Positions 1 through 8,155 of a DNA stretch of 19,350 nt are shown here, one piece after another. Every line of letters begins with the position of its first letter. Position 1 is the first letter of the stretch. The notes beneath the pieces are model-generated. The model ran no database searches, was not told the DNA's origin, and was given only the letters and a program-made list of their open reading frames with translations. Made by a program: the position numbers and the translations under genes. The stretch comes from UBA2330 sp049293015 (lineage in GTDB: Bacteria > Bacteroidota > Ignavibacteria > Tepidaquicellales > Tepidaquicellaceae): NCBI GenBank assembly GCA_049293015.1, contig JBATSB010000199.1:1-19350 (forward strand). Direction: 5' to 3'.

Positions 1-1
1 T

Positions 2-1489
2 CTATATTCTAATCCTGTTAAGTCTGAAGCCCAGTCTGATACACAAATTCTCGAAGGTCTTGATCTGATATACAATCTTGAATTTGAAGATGCCGAAACT
101 CTTTTTAAATCCTATCAAAAAAATTATCCCGACGATCTGAAAGGTTACTTTTACGAATCTCTTATATATTTTTATAAAGCAATGCCTTCCCGCGATGAAA
201 AAATTTATGCGAAATTCTTAGAACTTTCATATAAAGTAATTGAGAAAGCTGAGAAAAAACTTGATAAAAATGAAAATGATGTTGATGCCCTTTATTATAA
301 AGGAATTGCACACAGCTATGTTTCACTTCTCATGCTTAGCTTAAATAAAAGTCTTCTCGAAGCCGCCTCCAACGGAAATGACGGATACAGAATTCTCACA
401 GCTGTTATCGAGAAGTATCCCGAATATTATGACGCTTACATGGGACTTGGACTTTATAAAGTAGCGCTGGGATTTGTACCGGATAAATTCAAATGGCTTT
501 TGTCTCTGATCGGATTTGATGGAAATATTAAAGACGGTGTGAGACTATTAAATGTATCGAAAGAAAAAGGTAAATTTACAAAGGTTGATTCCAAAGTTTT
601 CCTTTCTATTTTCTCTCTAAAGGAAGAAGAGGAACAGGATCAAACTGCTTTAAATTATTCCAAAGACCTGACAAATGAATATCCTCAAAGTCCTGTATTC
701 AGAGTATTTTATTCAAGTCTTCTGCTTCAGTTTGGATATAATGAAAAGGCAATTGAAAATGCGAACAGATCTCTTGAGCTGAATACAAGATCTTTTAAAA
801 ATGAAATTGAAAAATCTTCCTTTGCAATTCTCGGTACTGCATATTTCAGATTGAATGAATATGATAAGAGTATTCAGTTTCTTGAAAAATATATGACGTA
901 TGTAAATCCTGAAGACAGATATAATGTATATTTGTTTACGCTTGGTGTTGCTTATGAACTTTCAGGAAACAGATCGGCAGCTATCGACAAATATTCTAAG
1001 GTTAGAAATAATTTCATTAATGAACGTGACGGGGAACTTGATAAGATCTTTTACAGATATTCCCGTGAAAAAATTAAAGAGCCGCTGAATACTTTTGATT
1101 CACTTCTTATAGCAGGTTTGAATTTCAGAGAGTCGCTGAAATTTGATGAAGCTGTTAATATTTATAAAGAAATTTCCGAAAAAAATCTTCTGCAGAAATA
1201 TAATACTGACGATTATAAAATAAAATTTTATTTTGAATCCGGACTTGCATATTCATATGCAGGAAACACGAAAAAAGCTCTTGAGCAATTTAATAAATGT
1301 ATTACTCTTTCACCTGACAATGAAACATGGCTTGTCCCCCATTCTTATTTTGAAATTGGAAAAATATATTATAGAGAAGGAAAAAAAGATAAAGCTGAAG
1401 AAATGTTTGAGGAGATATATGAATATGATGATTTTGATTTTGAATCATTCCTCGATATGCGTCTGGCAAATTTCCGGAATAAAAATTAA
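2..1489 (+). CDS. TPR-repeat protein, 5' end outside window
   Basis: The reading frame is open from base 2 to the stop, giving 495 visible residues, so the ATG at 182 is probably internal and the true start lies upstream. The 60 codons before that ATG look like real protein, with a helix pair around LIYNLEFEDAETLFKSYQ followed by NYPDD, a TPR-like pattern. Later segments repeat it: AILGTAYFRLNEYDKSIQFL, then SGLAYSYAGNTKKALEQFNK with CITLSPDN, then IGKIYYREGKKDKAEEMFEE. TPR arrays are protein-binding scaffolds; partner and function cannot be told from sequence. No enzyme domain is visible. A signal peptide, common in such Bacteroidota proteins, would be outside the window. The next gene starts 81 bases downstream on the same strand, so co-transcription is possible. 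Confidence 0.85.
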   Translation, partial: LYSNPVKSEAQSDTQILEGLDLIYNLEFEDAETLFKSYQKNYPDDLKGYFYESLIYFYKAMPSRDEKIYAKFLELSYKVIEKAEKKLDKNENDVDALYYKGIAHSYVSLLMLSLNKSLLEAASNGNDGYRILTAVIEKYPEYYDAYMGLGLYKVALGFVPDKFKWLLSLIGFDGNIKDGVRLLNVSKEKGKFTKVDSKVFLSIFSLKEEEEQDQTALNYSKDLTNEYPQSPVFRVFYSSLLLQFGYNEKAIENANRSLELNTRSFKNEIEKSSFAILGTAYFRLNEYDKSIQFLEKYMTYVNPEDRYNVYLFTLGVAYELSGNRSAAIDKYSKVRNNFINERDGELDKIFYRYSREKIKEPLNTFDSLLIAGLNFRESLKFDEAVNIYKEISEKNLLQKYNTDDYKIKFYFESGLAYSYAGNTKKALEQFNKCITLSPDNETWLVPHSYFEIGKIYYREGKKDKAEEMFEEIYEYDDFDFESFLDMRLANFRNKN

Positions 1490-1570
1490 ACTGCTTCAAA
1501 TGAAACCAAATCCAATACCAATCGTTAGTCTAAAAAACTTTTCTTAAACTTAAACTAAAATTAATTTACC

Positions 1571-2299
1571 ATGAGAAAACTTAAATTACTTTTTTCACTT
1601 CTAACACTTTCCTTAATTTTTATTTCATCTCAGAGCGTATTTTCTCAGACAGTATATGGTGATGGGAATGTTGTAAAAGAAACAAGAACACTTTCGTCAT
1701 TTAATTCTATAGAATTAAATGGTGTCATGAATGTTTTTCTGAAACAAGGTTCAAACGAATCTGCTGTTATAGAAGCAGATAAAAATATCATCCCTTATAT
1801 TGTCACAAAGGTTAACAGTGACGGTGAACTTGAGATCAGTTCCATTGAAAAAGTTGATATAAAAAAATCTACTAAGCTTAATGTATATATAACTTTAAAA
1901 GATATTAATAAGCTAGAAAGTAATGGTGTAGGAAATTTGACTTCAGAATCAAAACTCGATCTCAATGATCTTGAGATTGAAAATAACGGAGTCGGAAATA
2001 TCGATCTGGATGTTAACTGTAATAAACTTGAACTTGAAAATAATTCTGTAGGAAATACCACTCTTTCAGGAAATATTGACAATGTTGACATTGAACATAA
2101 TGGAGTAGGTAATATAAAAGCATATGATCTGATTGCGGATAATCTGAAAATTGAGAGTAATGCAGTCGGAAATGCAGAGGTCAATTCACAGAGAGAAATA
2201 TTTATTACTCTGAACGGAATGGGAAATGTGTATTATAAAGGAAATGCCAGTGTGAAGAAGTTGGAGAAGAATGGTTTTGGGAATGTGAAGAAAATGTGA
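1571..2299 (+). CDS. Secreted GIN-domain (DUF2807) beta-helix protein
   Basis: A 242-residue protein with a Sec signal peptide: basic MRKLK, a hydrophobic stretch to about residue 20, and likely cleavage near VFSQ (residue 26). The rest matches the DUF2807 / 'head GIN domain' family, annotated as putative autotransporter adhesin heads and common in Bacteroidota. It opens with GDGNVVKETRTLSSFNSIEL, typical of the family. Seven N-[GSA]-[VMF]-G-N motifs fall at residues 118, 139, 158, 177, 197, 215 and 234, spaced 18-21 residues, as expected for turns of a right-handed beta-helix. There is no T9SS C-terminal domain and no lipobox, so it is probably periplasmic or outer-membrane associated. No ligand or adhesive role is shown. 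No clear Shine-Dalgarno precedes the ATG. Family assignment is fairly sure; function is unknown. Confidence 0.85.
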   Translation: MRKLKLLFSLLTLSLIFISSQSVFSQTVYGDGNVVKETRTLSSFNSIELNGVMNVFLKQGSNESAVIEADKNIIPYIVTKVNSDGELEISSIEKVDIKKSTKLNVYITLKDINKLESNGVGNLTSESKLDLNDLEIENNGVGNIDLDVNCNKLELENNSVGNTTLSGNIDNVDIEHNGVGNIKAYDLIADNLKIESNAVGNAEVNSQREIFITLNGMGNVYYKGNASVKKLEKNGFGNVKKM

Positions 2300-2370
2300 G
2301 TGAAGTTGGTGAGGAATGGTATTGGAATTGAGATTTTGGTTTTACTTGTTTGATTAATGCAGTAGTGTGA

Positions 2371-2439
2371 AAACCTGTCAGGTTTTGAAATTTGGGAATG
2401 GGATTTGAAGTTTGATGAATTCGAAAACCTGACAGGTTT
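2371..2439. repeat. Inverted pair of AAACCTGTCAGGTTT palindromes
   Basis: AAACCTGTCAGGTTT at 2371-2385 and its exact reverse complement AAACCTGACAGGTTT at 2425-2439. Each copy is itself a near-perfect palindrome (AAACCTG / CAGGTTT around one central base), and together they form a larger hairpin with a 39-base loop. Palindromes of this type are, from memory, common between genes in Bacteroidota. The role is unknown. Confidence 0.8.
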
Positions 2440-2668
2440 CGTCACCTGCAAAAGAATTAGAATTAATATCCGGATTCTGACAGAATAAGTATAGATTAAT
2501 AAAAGATCTAATCCGATTTAAATGCTAAACTTAAATTAATATCCGGACTCTAATCAAGGATACCAGATCTCTTAGACAAATCTGAAAAGTTAAGATAAAC
2601 TCCAAAACCAAAAGACTCAAAATATAAGTGTAAGAACTATTCCAGATTAATTCTCTAAATACTTCACA

Positions 2669-2800
2669 CGCTCGTTACCAAGCTCCAGCTTGGTAATGCA
2701 CTTGAAATTGAAACTCCGTTTCAAACTCTACCTATGTCGATTTAATCTTTCCCTGTTTTTGTGTTACAGGAGAGTCAAATGCACTTTGGACTCTGCGGTT
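2669..2800 (+). repeat. Hairpin repeat, copy A
   Basis: Begins CGCTCGTTACCAAGCT and contains two hairpins. The first has arms TTACCAAGCT (2675-2684) and AGCTTGGTAA (2687-2696). The second has arms TTGAAAC (2708-2714) and GTTTCAA (2718-2724). It ends with GAGTCA...GGACTCTGCGG near 2773-2799, a block that recurs at 14055-14080. Copy B lies 160 bases downstream in the same orientation. An ORF can be read across it but is a by-product of the repeat. Confidence 0.85.
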
Positions 2801-2828
2801 ATTGTATTAAATTATAAAAAACTTTTCC

Positions 2829-2940
2829 CGCTCGTTACCAAGCTCCAGCTTGGTATTGCACTTGGAATTGAAACTCCGTTTCAAAATCTATCTCTGTCAT
2901 TTTATCTTTCCCAATTTTTTTGTTATCCAAGAGTCACGAA
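2829..2940 (+). repeat. Hairpin repeat, copy B
   Basis: A direct copy of the element at 2669, sharing the start CGCTCGTTACCAAGCT, the first hairpin (arms around 2837-2844 and 2847-2854) and the second hairpin TTGAAAC/GTTTCAA (2868-2884). The downstream part (TTTATCTTTCCC, then GAGTCACGAACTCCGAAACC) is diverged from copy A, so this is not a very recent duplication. Confidence 0.85.
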
Positions 2941-2993
2941 CTCCGAAACCTTTAAAAATAAATTATCTAAAATTTAATATTTAAAATTTAATA

Positions 2994-4349
2994 TTACTTC
3001 ACGTACACCGTCTTCCTGTTCACAAACTCCATCATTCCATCCTTGGCAAGCTCTCTTCCATAACCTGATATTTTTGTTCCGCCAAATGGTAATCTCGGAT
3101 CGGATTTTACCAGTTCATTTATAAAGTATGCACCGTCACTTACTCTGCCTGCCATGGAAACTGCTTTCTCAATATTAGTTGTACAAACAGTTACACCTAA
3201 TCCAAATCTTGATAATTCTGAAAGTCTGAATGCATCATCTTCATCCTTGGCTTTTATCATTACTGCAAGCGGACCAAATGTCTCTTCCTCAAATGCTGTC
3301 ATACCCGGCTTTACATTTCCTAAAACTGTCGGTTCATGATAAGTATCTACCTGATTACCGCCAAGAAGTAATTCCGCACCTTGCTCTGTAGATTTAATTA
3401 TCTGTTCATGAAGATCATCTGCAAGATCTTTTCTAGCTAAAGGTCCGACCTGAGTTTCTTCATTAATCGGATCTCCTGATATCAACTTTCCTACAGCATC
3501 TATAAACTTACTCACAAATTCATCATAAATATTTTCTACAAGAATAAATCTTTTTGCAGCAATACAGCTCTGTCCGCAGTTCAGCATTCTTGCTGTGAGT
3601 GCTGTCTTTACTGCAGCATCTATATCTGCATCACCCCACACTATAAAGGAATTACTTCCACCCAGCTCAAGCAAAGATCTTTTTATATACTTGCCTGAGA
3701 TCTGTGCTACTGATGTTCCTGCTCGCTCACTGCCTGTAAGAGATACCGCCTGCACAGCATCATGCTTCATTATCATATCAGTCTTATCATGATGAACAAT
3801 TAAATTCTGAAATACTCCATTAGGAAATCCCGCTTTTATGAATACATCTTCGATCATCTTTGCACAGCCAAATACATTTGATGAATGCTTCAGCAGTGCT
3901 GTATTTCCTGCTGTAAGTGTAGGTGCAGCAAATCTGAAGACCTGCCAGAAAGGAAAATTCCACGGCATTATAGCAAGCACACAACCGATAGGATCATGCC
4001 TTACAAAACTTTTTTGCGCATCTGTTTCAATTATCTCATCAGCTAGAAATCCTTCAGCATTATCAGCATAATAATCACATACCCATCCACATTTATTTAT
4101 CTCTGCTTTCGATTCTGTAATAGGCTTACCCATTTCAAGTGTGATCATTCTTGCATAGTCTTCAGTATTATCTCGAAGCAATTGACCGGCATTCCTTATT
4201 AACTTTGACCGCTCATATACAGGGATCTTGTTCCAGCTTTTAAATGAATCACCTGCAGTATCAAGCATTTCAGATAACTCAGATTCAGAATGCTCTTTAT
4301 GAATTCCGACTTCTTTTCCGTTATAAGGATTTACAGATTTAAATTCCAT
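2994..4349 (-). CDS. NAD(P)-dependent aldehyde dehydrogenase, succinate-semialdehyde type
   Basis: A 451-residue aldehyde dehydrogenase, short like the Sad/YneI succinate-semialdehyde dehydrogenases that it resembles throughout (SVNPYNGKEVG start, LAIMPWNFPFWQVFR, LLKHSSNVFGCA). Visible catalytic features are Asn131 in PWNFP, Lys154 of the cofactor site, the TGSERAG turn at 205-211, general-base Glu228 in LELGG and nucleophile Cys262 in NCGQSCIAAKR. The family oxidises semialdehydes to acids; succinate semialdehyde is the likely substrate, feeding succinate to the TCA cycle, but substrate cannot be fixed from sequence and no GABA transaminase gene is nearby. It is cytosolic, with no signal peptide. 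It stands alone on the minus strand between two repeat-rich spacers. The ATG at 4349 gives the usual family N-terminus; the upstream bases are A/T-rich without a Shine-Dalgarno. Confidence 0.9.
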   Translation of the reverse strand: MEFKSVNPYNGKEVGIHKEHSESELSEMLDTAGDSFKSWNKIPVYERSKLIRNAGQLLRDNTEDYARMITLEMGKPITESKAEINKCGWVCDYYADNAEGFLADEIIETDAQKSFVRHDPIGCVLAIMPWNFPFWQVFRFAAPTLTAGNTALLKHSSNVFGCAKMIEDVFIKAGFPNGVFQNLIVHHDKTDMIMKHDAVQAVSLTGSERAGTSVAQISGKYIKRSLLELGGSNSFIVWGDADIDAAVKTALTARMLNCGQSCIAAKRFILVENIYDEFVSKFIDAVGKLISGDPINEETQVGPLARKDLADDLHEQIIKSTEQGAELLLGGNQVDTYHEPTVLGNVKPGMTAFEEETFGPLAVMIKAKDEDDAFRLSELSRFGLGVTVCTTNIEKAVSMAGRVSDGAYFINELVKSDPRLPFGGTKISGYGRELAKDGMMEFVNRKTVYVK

Positions 4350-4578
4350 ATTAAGATTTATTTTAATTTACTTTGAGTTTTTACATCTAATTAGTAAGGC
4401 TTCTTTTAATTTAAGCTATTCGCATTTGTCAATATTAAGCAGGGATCAATATTTTAACCAGTATATCAACATTCATATTTTCACCTTTACCAACCAATGC
4501 CTTATTGTAATTTAAAATAAAACATTTAAACTTTGAATCCAAAATTATATTTGAAACAGGAGTCTTTATTATTTTTAC

Positions 4579-4700
4579 CGTGCGTTTCCAAACTCCAGTT
4601 TGGATACGCACTTGAAATTGAAACTCCGTTTCAAACTCTCCAATGCAATTTATCACTATCGGGCGACTTTTTTTGTTACTATTGGGACCTGTCCCCTCAT
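4579..4700 (+). repeat. Hairpin repeat, copy C
   Basis: Related to the elements at 2669 and 2829 but with a changed stem: arms TCCAAACT (4587-4594) and AGTTTGGA (4597-4604), extended by TGCGT (4581-4585) pairing with ACGCA (4606-4610). The second hairpin TTGAAAC/GTTTCAA (4618-4634) is unchanged. It is followed by TTATCACTATCGGGCGAC and a T-run, which recurs at 19299 near the window end. Confidence 0.85.
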
Positions 4701-4704
4701 GCTC

Positions 4705-4826
4705 CAGACTGTCCGAAAACAAAAATATTTAGTTTGCCTCCAAGTTTCGAAGGCTCAAAGGAGTTTGTTTTTAATGTTTTTTAGCTTAGAGTCTTAGAGG
4801 CAATAGTAACGTTTTCGGACAGTCTG
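4705..4826. repeat. 16-bp perfect inverted repeat
   Basis: CAGACTGTCCGAAAAC at 4705-4720 and its exact reverse complement at 4811-4826, 90 bases apart. A second inverted match, GTTACTATTG (4675-4684) with CAATAGTAAC (4801-4810), lies outside it on the left but inside on the right, so the arms are not nested as in a simple hairpin. The right-hand element, read on the minus strand, continues into CCTCG, GAACGAATCG and a T-run, recalling copy C. This suggests two inverted copies of one diverged element, not a single stem. Confidence 0.75.
4737..4800. repeat. Opposed 8-nt repeat arrays (CTCTAAG family)
   Basis: On the plus strand CCTCCAAG, TTTCGAAG and GCTCAAAG follow each other at 4737-4760. 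On the minus strand CCTCTAAG and ACTCTAAG occupy 4800-4785. The two arrays face each other across about 24 AT-rich bases. The same arrangement occurs at 16553-16690. Confidence 0.7.
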
Positions 4827-5034
4827 CTCTTACGAGGCGATTCGTTCAAAAAAAGTAAGTAGAAAACAATGAATCTTGAATTTTATAGTAAAACTTTTTG
4901 AAAAGATGTAATAATATTAAAGTACTTTAAACAAAAAGCTACTTTTTTCAAAATATCATTCTTAATACATTTATTCATTTCTTTAAATTCATTAAATTTA
5001 AACTTGTTCTTCTAATATCTAAAATCCGAACTTA

Positions 5035-7161
5035 ATGCACATTAAACTCAATTCCAATAAATTACTTAACGAAAAAAGCCCTTATCTCCTTCAGCACGCT
5101 TATAACCCAGTCGATTGGCATCCGTGGTCAGAAGAAACATTTGATCTGGCTAAGAAAGAGGACAAGCCAATTTTTTTATCAATAGGTTATTCTACCTGTT
5201 ACTGGTGTCATGTGATGGAACGTGAAGTCTTTGAGAATGAAGAAATTGCAAATCTGATGAATGAGTATTTCATAAATATAAAAGTCGATAGAGAAGAGAG
5301 ACCTGACGTAGACAGAGTTTATATGACTGCACTGCAGGCATTGACCGGATCAGGCGGCTGGCCGATGAGCATGTTTCTTACACCTGAACTCAAGCCATTT
5401 TACGGAGCGACTTACATTCCACCTAAAGCAAAATACGGCAGAGCTGGTTTTGAAGATGTCATCTCACAAATAAATGATGCATGGGTAAATAAAAGATCTG
5501 AGGTTATGGACAGCGGTGATAATATAGTTATAAAATTACAGGAGTTTATAAATGCAAGACTCAACAGTGACGGTGATAAGACATTATCAAAAGAAATTCT
5601 CGATAATGCTTTTAAAAATACGATGTCAATATATGATGAGATCGAAGGTGGCTTTGGCTCTGGAAATAAATTCCCCCGACCGGTTGTATTTAATTTTTTA
5701 CTCGATCATTATTATCACAATAAAGACTTTTCAGCTCTCGACGCTGTTACTTTTACTTTGAAAAAAATGTACGAAGGCGGAATGTATGATCATCTCGAAG
5801 GCGGATTTCACAGATACTCAGTGGATAACTTCTGGAGAGTTCCGCATTTTGAAAAGATGCTGTATGATCAGGCTCAGCTTATATCTGCTTATGTAGATAC
5901 TTATCTTGTTACAAATAATAAATTTTATTTATATGTAGCCGAAGATACTGCTGAATATATTTTGAATATTCTTTCAGATGAAAACGGCGGGTTCTATTCT
6001 GCTGAAGATGCTGAAAGTGCTCCCGATTTAAGTAAACCTAATGTCAAAGAAGAAGGTGCATTTAATCTCTGGGAAAAAGATGAGATTGAAAAAATTCTCG
6101 GTAAAGATAATGCTGAAATCTTTAATTACTACTACGGCATTCTGACTAACGGCAATACAGTCAACGATCCGCATGAGGTCTTTGGAAAAAAGAATGTTCT
6201 CTATATTGCAAATGATATTTATGAAACAGGTAAACATTTTGATAAAATGCCTGAAGAGATTGCAAGAATAATTGATGACTGCAGAACTGAAATGCTTGCT
6301 GAAAGATCAAAAAGACAGAGACCTCACCTCGATGATAAGATATTAACCTCTTGGAACGGGCTTACTATTTCCGCTTTCGCAAAATTATATCAGGCTACTG
6401 GCAAAGAAAAATATTATGACAGAGCTGCAGCGGCAGTGGATTTCATTTTAAAAAATCTTTACTGCCCAGAAGAAAAAGTGTTGCTTCACAGATACAGAGA
6501 CGGTGAATCAAGATTTCAGGGGACGCTTGAAGACTATGCATTTTTTATTTCGGGATTGATCAATTTGTATGAAACCGGTTATGAAATAAAATATCTCACA
6601 CTTGCGATTGAGCTAAAAAAACTTGTCATAGAAAAATTTTATGATGACAGCTCGGCTGGATTTTTTGATGTGGAAAGGAATGAAAAGAATATTTTATTAA
6701 AGACAAAAGATACTTATGATGGTGCAGAACCTTCGGGAAATTCTATTCAAATCGGAAATTTACTAAAGCTTGGCTTTATGACCGATGATAAAGACTTAAT
6801 TGACAAAGCCGACAGATGTCTGAATATTTTTTCCGAAGATATGAGAAGACTCCCCTTCTCCAGTCCGCAGATGCTTTGTGACCTGAGCTTTTTTCTGAAT
6901 GCACCAAAAGAAATTATCATCAGCGGCAACAAAGACAATGATGAATTCAAAAAACTCAATAAAGTGATCTGTAAAGAATTTATTCCAAACAGTGTAAAAC
7001 TCCATGCAGCAAAAGAGTTTGGAAAAATTTCACCTTTCATAGAAAACATTACAGGTAAAAATAATGGAAGTGATACAGCGGAAGTTTTTGTTTGTGAAAA
7101 TTACAAATGTGAATTGCCGGTAAATGATCCTGAGGTTTTAAAAGAAATGTTAACTAAATAA
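5035..7161 (+). CDS. DUF255/YyaL thioredoxin-fold protein (SPATA20 family)
   Basis: A 708-residue protein matching the YyaL/SPATA20 family in length and order. The N-terminal thioredoxin-like part starts with the family hallmark NEKSPYLLQHAYNPVDWHPW, then has a Cys55-Tyr-Trp-Cys58 active-site-like motif, VDREERPDVD at 84-93 and GGWP at 107-110. The rest is an alpha/alpha-barrel-like region related to glycan epimerases, with RYSVDNFWRVPHFEKMLYD around 260-278 and DDKILTSWNGL further on. It has no signal peptide, so it should be cytosolic. The biochemical role of the family is not settled; the CxxC suggests redox activity and the barrel suggests a sugar-like ligand. The ATG at 5035 fits the family start, with no upstream in-frame alternative that I favour. 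It heads a same-strand run reaching aconitase. The family call is near certain; function is open. Confidence 0.92.
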   Translation: MHIKLNSNKLLNEKSPYLLQHAYNPVDWHPWSEETFDLAKKEDKPIFLSIGYSTCYWCHVMEREVFENEEIANLMNEYFINIKVDREERPDVDRVYMTALQALTGSGGWPMSMFLTPELKPFYGATYIPPKAKYGRAGFEDVISQINDAWVNKRSEVMDSGDNIVIKLQEFINARLNSDGDKTLSKEILDNAFKNTMSIYDEIEGGFGSGNKFPRPVVFNFLLDHYYHNKDFSALDAVTFTLKKMYEGGMYDHLEGGFHRYSVDNFWRVPHFEKMLYDQAQLISAYVDTYLVTNNKFYLYVAEDTAEYILNILSDENGGFYSAEDAESAPDLSKPNVKEEGAFNLWEKDEIEKILGKDNAEIFNYYYGILTNGNTVNDPHEVFGKKNVLYIANDIYETGKHFDKMPEEIARIIDDCRTEMLAERSKRQRPHLDDKILTSWNGLTISAFAKLYQATGKEKYYDRAAAAVDFILKNLYCPEEKVLLHRYRDGESRFQGTLEDYAFFISGLINLYETGYEIKYLTLAIELKKLVIEKFYDDSSAGFFDVERNEKNILLKTKDTYDGAEPSGNSIQIGNLLKLGFMTDDKDLIDKADRCLNIFSEDMRRLPFSSPQMLCDLSFFLNAPKEIIISGNKDNDEFKKLNKVICKEFIPNSVKLHAAKEFGKISPFIENITGKNNGSDTAEVFVCENYKCELPVNDPEVLKEMLTK

Positions 7162-7209
7162 TAAATTTAAAATAGAAATAGAAATAATAAATTTTATTTT
7201 AAAATATCC

Positions 7210-7344
7210 ATGATCAAAAAAGCAGATACTGTAATTGAATTTTTAAAAAAGATCGATCTGACAGAAAAAAAGGATCTTTCAATTTTAAGCAATATAATAA
7301 AAATGCACGGATGTAGTATGTTAAATGAAATTATAAAAATATAA
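7210..7344 (+). CDS. Small ORF, 44 residues, coupled to the exonuclease gene
   Basis: ATG at 7210 to TAA at 7342-7344 encodes a lysine- and isoleucine-rich 44-residue peptide (MIKKADTVIEFLKKIDLTEK at its start, NEIIKI at its end), probably two helices. I do not recognise it. Its stop codon overlaps AAGGAGGA (7343-7350), the strong Shine-Dalgarno of the next gene, whose ATG is 10 bases after this stop. That spacing suggests translational coupling or a leader peptide. It lies 48 bases after the DUF255 stop. In such AT-rich DNA a chance ORF of this size is possible, so support is moderate. It could be a small protein working with the exonuclease, or a leader with no separate function. Confidence 0.45.
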   Translation: MIKKADTVIEFLKKIDLTEKKDLSILSNIIKMHGCSMLNEIIKI

Positions 7345-7354
7345 GGAGGATATT

Positions 7355-8113
7355 ATGCTTGATCAAATTGATCTGACTAGAGTAATGGTTTTGGATGTAG
7401 AGACAGTGCCGCAGAAAAAAAGTTATAGTGAGCTTGATGATACCTGGAAAGCTTTATGGGAAAAGAAAATGAAGTTTAAGATCCCTGATGATAAAACCGG
7501 CGGTGATGTTTATGATCAGGCTGGCATTTATGCTGAGTTTGGAAAAATAGTCTGCATAAGCTGCGGAGTATTTACTAAGGATAATACATTCAGGATCAAA
7601 TCTTTTTATGGAGATGATGAGAAAGTTTTAATTGAGGAATTTTCTGAAATGCTGAATAAAAATCTAAGTGCTGATGATAATTATTTATGTGCTCACAATG
7701 GAAAGGAATTTGATTTTCCATATATAGCAAGAAGATGTATCATAAACGGACTGAAAATTCCTGAGATTTTAGATAACTCAGGAAAGAAACCATGGGAAAT
7801 AAAAAACCTTGATACGATGGATATGTGGAAGTTTGGAGATTATAAAAGTTATACTTCATTGATACTTCTTGCAGGAGCTCTTGGAATTAAATCACCTAAA
7901 GACGATATTGACGGTAGCGATGTATGGCGTATTTTCTGGGAAGAGAATGACCTGAAAAGAATTGTGAAATATTGTCAGAAGGATGTAGTGACAGTTGCTC
8001 AGATACTTTTAAGATTTAAAAGACTTGAGCTTTTAAATGATAGTGATATTATTTTTGCTGATCAGGAAATAGATAATGAAAGTAAATTTTCAGATACTGA
8101 AACAAAAGAATGA
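7355..8113 (+). CDS. DEDDy 3'-5' exonuclease, PolB-like (DNA_pol_B_exo2)
   Basis: A 252-residue predicted 3'-5' exonuclease of the type related to the proofreading domain of family B polymerases. The four metal-binding acids are visible: Asp14 and Glu16 in VLDVETVP (Exo I), Asp120 in AHNGKEFDFPYIARR (Exo II), and Tyr206-x3-Asp210 in KYCQKDVVTVAQ (Exo III, DEDDy type). IVCISCGVF at 65-73 and the GALGIKSPKDDIDGSDV segment around 174-190 are typical of the family. It stands alone with no polymerase domain, so a repair or nucleic-acid trimming role is likely; the natural substrate is unknown. A strong AAGGAGGA at 7343-7350 fixes the ATG at 7355. The last 25 residues are acidic and probably disordered. 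DUF433 follows 42 bases downstream. Confidence 0.88.
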   Translation: MLDQIDLTRVMVLDVETVPQKKSYSELDDTWKALWEKKMKFKIPDDKTGGDVYDQAGIYAEFGKIVCISCGVFTKDNTFRIKSFYGDDEKVLIEEFSEMLNKNLSADDNYLCAHNGKEFDFPYIARRCIINGLKIPEILDNSGKKPWEIKNLDTMDMWKFGDYKSYTSLILLAGALGIKSPKDDIDGSDVWRIFWEENDLKRIVKYCQKDVVTVAQILLRFKRLELLNDSDIIFADQEIDNESKFSDTETKE

Positions 8114-8155
8114 TTCATTAAACATATTTTTTCTATAATCACATAATTAAAAATT

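Larger units (their letters stand above)
2300..2993. other. Repeat-rich intergenic region between convergent genes
   Basis: About 690 bases with no convincing gene. It holds a pair of inverted AAACCTG(T/A)CAGGTTT palindromes, a diverged direct repeat of AATTAATATCCGGAYTCT (2459-2476 and 2534-2551), two copies of a hairpin repeat 160 bases apart, and a 14-base direct repeat of AAAATTTAATAT (2969-2980 and 2983-2994) at the end of the aldehyde dehydrogenase gene. The flanking genes converge here, so transcripts from both sides may end in it, but I see no clear intrinsic terminator with a T-run. Confidence 0.7.
4350..5034. other. Repeat-rich intergenic region between divergent genes
   Basis: About 685 bases with no convincing gene between the minus-strand aldehyde dehydrogenase and the plus-strand DUF255 gene. 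It must hold both promoters, but I could not pick a convincing -33/-7 (TTTG/TAnnTTTG) pair. From 4577 to about 4862 it contains a hairpin repeat copy, a 16-bp inverted repeat and two opposed 8-nt arrays; the last 170 bases before 5035 are plain AT-rich sequence. Confidence 0.7.

Noticed and set aside
182..184. ATG at 182 as the start of the TPR gene
   Set aside because: The frame continues upstream without a stop to the window edge and encodes TPR-like sequence, so the real start is outside the window.
1795..2184. 129-residue minus-strand ORF
   Set aside because: It lies wholly inside the GIN-domain gene, and its Pro/Ser-rich repeats mirror the NGVGN codons on the other strand.
2690..2977. 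A 95-residue plus-strand ORF in the spacer before the aldehyde dehydrogenase
   Set aside because: It is read entirely through the two hairpin repeat copies, and its protein repeats only because the DNA does; no start signal or family match.
4435..4797. Overlapping small ORFs on both strands
   Set aside because: They lie across hairpin repeat copy C, the inverted repeats and the 8-nt arrays, and show no protein-like features.
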